64,000 nucleotides of DNA, taken from Larimichthys crocea. Lineage: Eukaryota; Chordata; Actinopteri; Sciaenidae. A program made the translations under genes and the position numbers. The stretch spans positions 14,489,278-14,553,277 of the forward strand of contig NC_040032.1 in assembly GCF_000972845.2 (NCBI RefSeq), read 5' to 3'. The notes below the pieces were generated by a model, which was not told where the DNA came from, did not search any database, and saw only the letters and a program-made list of their open reading frames with translations. The stretch's first letter is position 1, and each line of letters begins with the position of its first letter. Below are positions 59,142-64,000 of this stretch, piece after piece.

Positions 59142-61420
59142 TTTCAAAAACACACAGACTTGTGGCATGAGAGCTATTTGATGTGCAATGAGGGTGTGTT
59201 CAATGTTATGAAGAGAGACCATAGAGATTATAATAGGTCAGTCCTCTTTCAGCTACCTCGCAAACATTTTTGCGACACTCCCCAACACACACACACGTAA
59301 GTCACGCTTGCAAACCCGCCTGTCCTGTTCACCTGGATGAGATAACCCATTAAATCTTTGCTGCACTTCTTCCTTTCATGCTTCGGTGATGGTCAGTGTC
59401 AAAGCACCATATCTGTGCTTTACCTCAAACGTGGCCCAGATGACCCAGTTAGAGAAACACTAGCATTCCTTGGAGCCAGCGAGTTAGACTGCGATGCTTG
59501 TCAAGTATGCTGTCTGTTTCCTGAACTAAATACAGAGCCAGAGGAAAAAGATGCTTTCAGTTACCTTCCTTCACAGCTGTATACAACTCTCAGACAGAAA
59601 ACATTGTTGTGCCAGTGTGGCTCCTTTTTCTTTTTTCCACTGGCCTTTTGGTAGATGACGTTTGAGGAGAAAAAAAACATTGAAGGAAAGTAGCTTGGCA
59701 CTGCTGTGAAGGCTGGGAGCCATCTGTGCCTTTGCTAGAGCAAAAGCAGGGAGTTCAAATATTGTGCAAAATAGCTGCAACCTGCCACATTCTGTCAGAA
59801 ATACGGCTGTTTCTATTTATTCAACTGACTTAATGCCAGGCCCAGTGTTCATTCCTGTTCCAATCAGTCCATCTTCTCTTATCTCCTCAATTAAAGCCTC
59901 CTCTACTGCAGTTTAGGACGTGCCTCTCCGACTGCGCACGGTCCAGACCTCGCCTCTCGAGGACAGATAACAACTCTTTCTTCTCAGATCACAGAGTGCT
60001 GGGGAAAGAGAGCTGTCTGAGAAATGTGTTTCTGACCATTTTAATACTTCCCTAAGATGCTCAGAGAGAGATTACTGTGACTCACAAGAGGGTCAACATT
60101 CACAGAAATAAAAGGATAATGGTTATTTAGAGTGTTCTGACCTCAAAACTATTATTTAAGCAACTGTAAGTGTCTTAGCTGTTGTTATATCAGGTCACAC
60201 TGGACAGTTGTGTAGCTCAGGGTTCAGGAACTCTACCTGCTCAGCACACAACCAACCCGGCATATTTGCGTCATCTATTCACCACACTTTGAATAAACAC
60301 ACAACATCTTGTGATTATGCTTTAAAAATACTATAGCTCAACTCAAGAAGTCAACTTGCACCTTAAAGCAACAAACTGCACCCGACCGTTGAATCCTAAT
60401 GGCTTTACCTGATACAGTATGCCGAGGAAATGGTTGCTAGGTTGGTCCCTTTATGAACCAGCACAAAGTCTGTGCACTTTGTCTCCAGAGCCTTTCTACT
60501 GTGATATAACCAGCAGTACAACCTCTATCTAATCTTGGGGAAAATTACATTTGTACTTCTTGTCATTACTTAACATCATAAACCCATTTCATAAATGAGA
60601 AAACAAAGATTTGTTGCTCCACATTGATTGGCAGGTCATTACAGGCTAACACTACACAGCAACTAATGGACTTGATGAACTCAGCACCTACAGGCTCAGC
60701 TGCAGCGTCAGGTTCATCTCTTTGATGCTCCATCTTATTTTTGTGGGAAGAGAGGTGGTTTTGGTAAAGATGGGTATCCAACCTATGACTTTTATGCTTC
60801 AACGACCCCAGCCCTGGCTCCTGACACTGCACCACGAGGACATGCCTTCACACACACACACATATTTAGTTCTTCCCACACTGCATTCTTAAAACAACTG
60901 GCAAAGTCAACAATAGACATGCTCTTTAAAAGAGAGCATTTAAATACCAGTTTTGATTTCAGGATTTGCCCACAAATTTGGACATATGAAAGTATCTCAT
61001 TTAGACTATTCAGAATCAGATTTCTTGCAGGTTATATTGGATTACTAGAGGTTTGAAAAGTGTCATTTTTCACCATTCCTGCATGTGAGACCTAGATCCA
61101 TGTCTTTAAGAGATATTAGTATTAGAGTGTTCTGAAGTGCGACTGTATGAGGTACTACCCAGTTTAGAGAAGCAAACAAGGATCCTGACACAGAAACAGA
61201 GCTATGCGCCGCTGTGGACGGGGTCAGCAGCAAAACATATTTTAGCCTTTACCTTGATATCAGACTTTTTTTGGCACTGACTGTAGAACTTCCATATTCC
61301 TACACATAAGCCAAACTGCACCACGCACTATATTTACATTGCAGGTCAGCTGTTATTGTAGCACAGCCAGAACAACACAAGCATGCACCATCTTTGAAAT
61401 CTTTAGAAACACTGAGACAC

Positions 61421-61550
61421 TGGATAGCTCAGCGGCCCAGGGTTCGACTCCAGTCTGTGGCCCCTTGCTGGGTGTCGTCGCTCTCTCTCAATCTCTACTT
61501 TCCTGTCACTCTTAAGCTATCTCTGTCAAATAAAGCCTGAAAAATACCTT
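61421..61550 (+). repeat. tRNA-derived SINE, second copy
   Basis: Has gatagctcagcgg (A box) and gggttcgactcc (near-perfect B box) only about 5 bp apart, so the anticodon region has been deleted, followed by ctctctctcaatctctactt and the tgtcaaataaagcctgaaaa tail. Same family as 55783-55919. Confidence 0.8.
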
Positions 61551-64000
61551 GAAAATAAAAACATGGAGTGTCTGATCACACAGCTTTCAGACTAGAGTGA
61601 TTGATCTGATGAGCGTGATACAGTGCATGGCATACTTGGAAGTTAGTGCAAAGTAAAAGACTAACTGCTATCAAGGTAAAGCGGTGAAAATATTCAAATT
61701 TTTTCTGAGGAACCTCATACATCCCCACTTAAAATAACCCAAACTCTCCCTTTAAGAGTTACACTGAGTCTACAGGTGATTATTATGGCAGCATCTCCTT
61801 CCACAGAGACTAACTGGGAAGTGAATTTAGCATCTGAGCATCTCGAGTGAGAATCTGACGTTCATCACTGCAGCATCCGCCTTTCACGCTTCTTACCACA
61901 ACTGGACAAGGTCACTCCAAATGTTGTTACCCCTTCCCCCACCCTGACTCATCTCATACAAATGTCAGTTACAGCACGTGGATAAAAACACTCCAGTGCT
62001 GCTGCTGCTGCTAATCTTCTACTCACAGTCCCGGCACGTAGCTAACAAAAGTGAATCCAGGACACCAGCAGCGGTGGGAAATATTCATGCAGCGATGAGA
62101 TGAGGCCGAATTCCCTTCAGAACGTCACACATCCATGTAGGTCTTCCCATTGAGCTGATTGGTCGAGGAAATCACCAGGTATCATTTTCTTGCTGACAAA
62201 ACAAGCCATTGTACAACTGGACATGGGTGCTCCCGACATGACCCCCCAACTATATATAGCAAGCCAATGACAGGAACTGCCTGGGGTAATGAGGAAAACA
62301 GAGGATGATAGAAAAAAAAGGAGAAGGAGATTCATTGCTCCAAGGACATGGGAAGCATTAGTCCAGCCTCTATCAACATTCATTATTCATGAAATCAAAG
62401 ATATAGACGCAGAATTTTCTCCACACAAGATTTAATATCAATATCCAAACTGTATGTATCCACTATATAGTCTATAGACTCCCCATCATTACACATAACG
62501 CTTTCCTTGGTGCTTTTCTGTGTCGAGCACAGCATGTTCTGAACACAGCCCAGAAGACAGATTTCCAGCTATTTCCCCCGTCTTGGATGGTTAACCATGA
62601 GAAAAACAAAGGTTGTAATTACCTACAAACAACATTCACAGTGACTGCCTCATAAATGACTGGTGGTGCTCTTGCTCATATTTGAAGTCTCCTTTCTCCT
62701 GGCATAATCAAAAGGAACAGAAGAAAGTGAACGTTGTCATTTGTTGCCCATTTGGTCGGTTTCTCCCAAAAGGATCCGGGCACGTTCCACTGCAAGGCTG
62801 GCCTCTTCTATAAACACGAGACCACGACGTAAGCTCTGCAATTAGGATATTTTACATCTTTACTTTCCCTTTGTGTCATTATTGAGATGGTCAATTATGC
62901 GGCACAGCGAGCCATGAGCAAAATAGCAATGGTGTATTACTCCAGCGTCACTATTTTAGACGATGACCTGATGTTTCTGGAACACTTTGATGAAACAGTT
63001 ACGTGGCAAGAGTGAAATTACACAACGGGAGCTTAGTCAGGATAGTCTGCTATACTGAAGCATTTTAAAAGGACCTATTAAAAGACATAAACAGCAAACT
63101 TTTACAAACACAACCCGGCCTTGTTGGACTGCTTCACATGCTACTTATCTAATGAGGAACAAATGGCTGGCTGATCATGTGAAGGAGAAGAAAAAAAAAT
63201 GCTTGCAGTGCACTGAAGTGGTTCCAAAGGCAACTTAAGCATTGGCAGCGAAATGTGAAATTTACATAAAAAACACTTAAAACTCAAGCAGCACAGCTAC
63301 TAATTTAGTTAATCTACTTGTAACTTGATCTGCCAGTTTATTCCCAGGTTTTATGTCAGGGAAGGAAACAGGTGCTAAACACTTGATTGATTGATTCTTT
63401 GTATGATTAAACTGAATATTTTTTTATTGTTATAAAAGAGTTAAGGGTCATAGCTACCACTGAAAAGAGTGAGGTCATGTCCTCGGTATTTCTGAATTAG
63501 GGGAATTAGGCAGCTTAAGGTTTCACAATTTAAAACTGACACACACTTTCCAATATATTTTAGACCTAATATGTTTACATTTGACTGCTTAAAGGCTGAC
63601 AAATCGCTACATAAAAAAAAAAGCAGAGCATTTCTCTTCCAGTGTTTGAAGCTGTATGTTTTGAAATAAGATTTAAAAGTTAGTATAATTGAAAAATTGG
63701 CTTAACTCCAATAAAATATGACATAAAATCTGATTTTTTTAAAGGTTGTAGACTGTAAACTGCAGTATATTCACTGACCTGTAAAGATAACTCCATTTAT
63801 AGAGGGAAAACATTGACTTTGACTTACAACCATGGTGAATTAAGCCAATTAAAAAGGGATGTTTATGAAGCAGATGGGGAGTATTGATCGAGCAACGTTA
63901 GCTGAAGCCATTTAAATGTAAAATAACAAATAACGCTGTGTGTGTTGTCCGACTTTCTGTTAGCATTACAGCCATAAAAAAACAACCTGCTGGTTTTATG

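Larger units (their letters stand above)
54147..64000. other. Upstream region: 5' intron or intergenic DNA
   Basis: No supported gene. Contains a 42-bp tandem duplication (55169-55252), two tRNA-derived SINEs (55783-55919, 61421-61550), a (CCAA)n run (55948-55970), a member of the 10571-10718 repeat family (58148-58345), and a hairpin (59099-59141). No CpG island typical of a main promoter is visible, so the principal specc1 promoter may lie beyond 64000. Confidence 0.5.

Overview
This is a vertebrate genomic window, almost certainly from a ray-finned (teleost) fish. The evidence is a single intron-rich gene with GT-AG introns, abundant (TG)n and (GA)n microsatellites, tRNA-headed repeats ending in a tcaaataaagc-type tail, short inverted-repeat elements that I recognise from percomorph fish genomes, and a decayed L1/Tx1-type LINE. 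There is no bacterial-style gene density, operon or CRISPR.

One protein-coding gene dominates, on the minus strand. I assembled 14 coding exons by reading splice sites and checking reading phase at every junction. They run from a start codon at 49484-49482 to a stop at 1415-1413 and give a 3168-nt CDS (1055 aa). The product matches SPECC1 (cytospin-B, NSP5) rather than its paralogue SPECC1L: a basic Ser/Thr-rich N-terminus, long coiled coils, a TVKSLIKSFD motif, and a C-terminal calponin-homology domain ending in QIYKYFET. The human protein is about 1068 aa from memory, so the gene looks complete and intact.

Layout by increasing coordinate: 1-360 unassigned downstream DNA; about 365-1412 the 3'UTR with candidate poly(A) signals; 1413-16390 the four CH-domain exons, interrupted by a 10-kb intron; 16391-21514 the linker exons; 25299-31033 the coiled-coil exons, including one 1562-nt exon; 31034-49106 an 18-kb intron; 49107-49507 the first two coding exons; 49508-64000 the 5' intron or upstream region.

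The most interesting points are two apparently unlisted exon candidates of the same gene. One, in the 18-kb intron (41500-41539 coding part), has a strong-context ATG, encodes MGNQAGRQEETES and ends in exactly the phase needed to join the 1562-nt exon. It would make a shorter isoform lacking the basic N-terminus and possibly N-myristoylated. The other is a 90-nt, ATG-free exon candidate at 54057-54146. The rest is interspersed repeats and possible regulatory DNA. I found no second gene that I could support.
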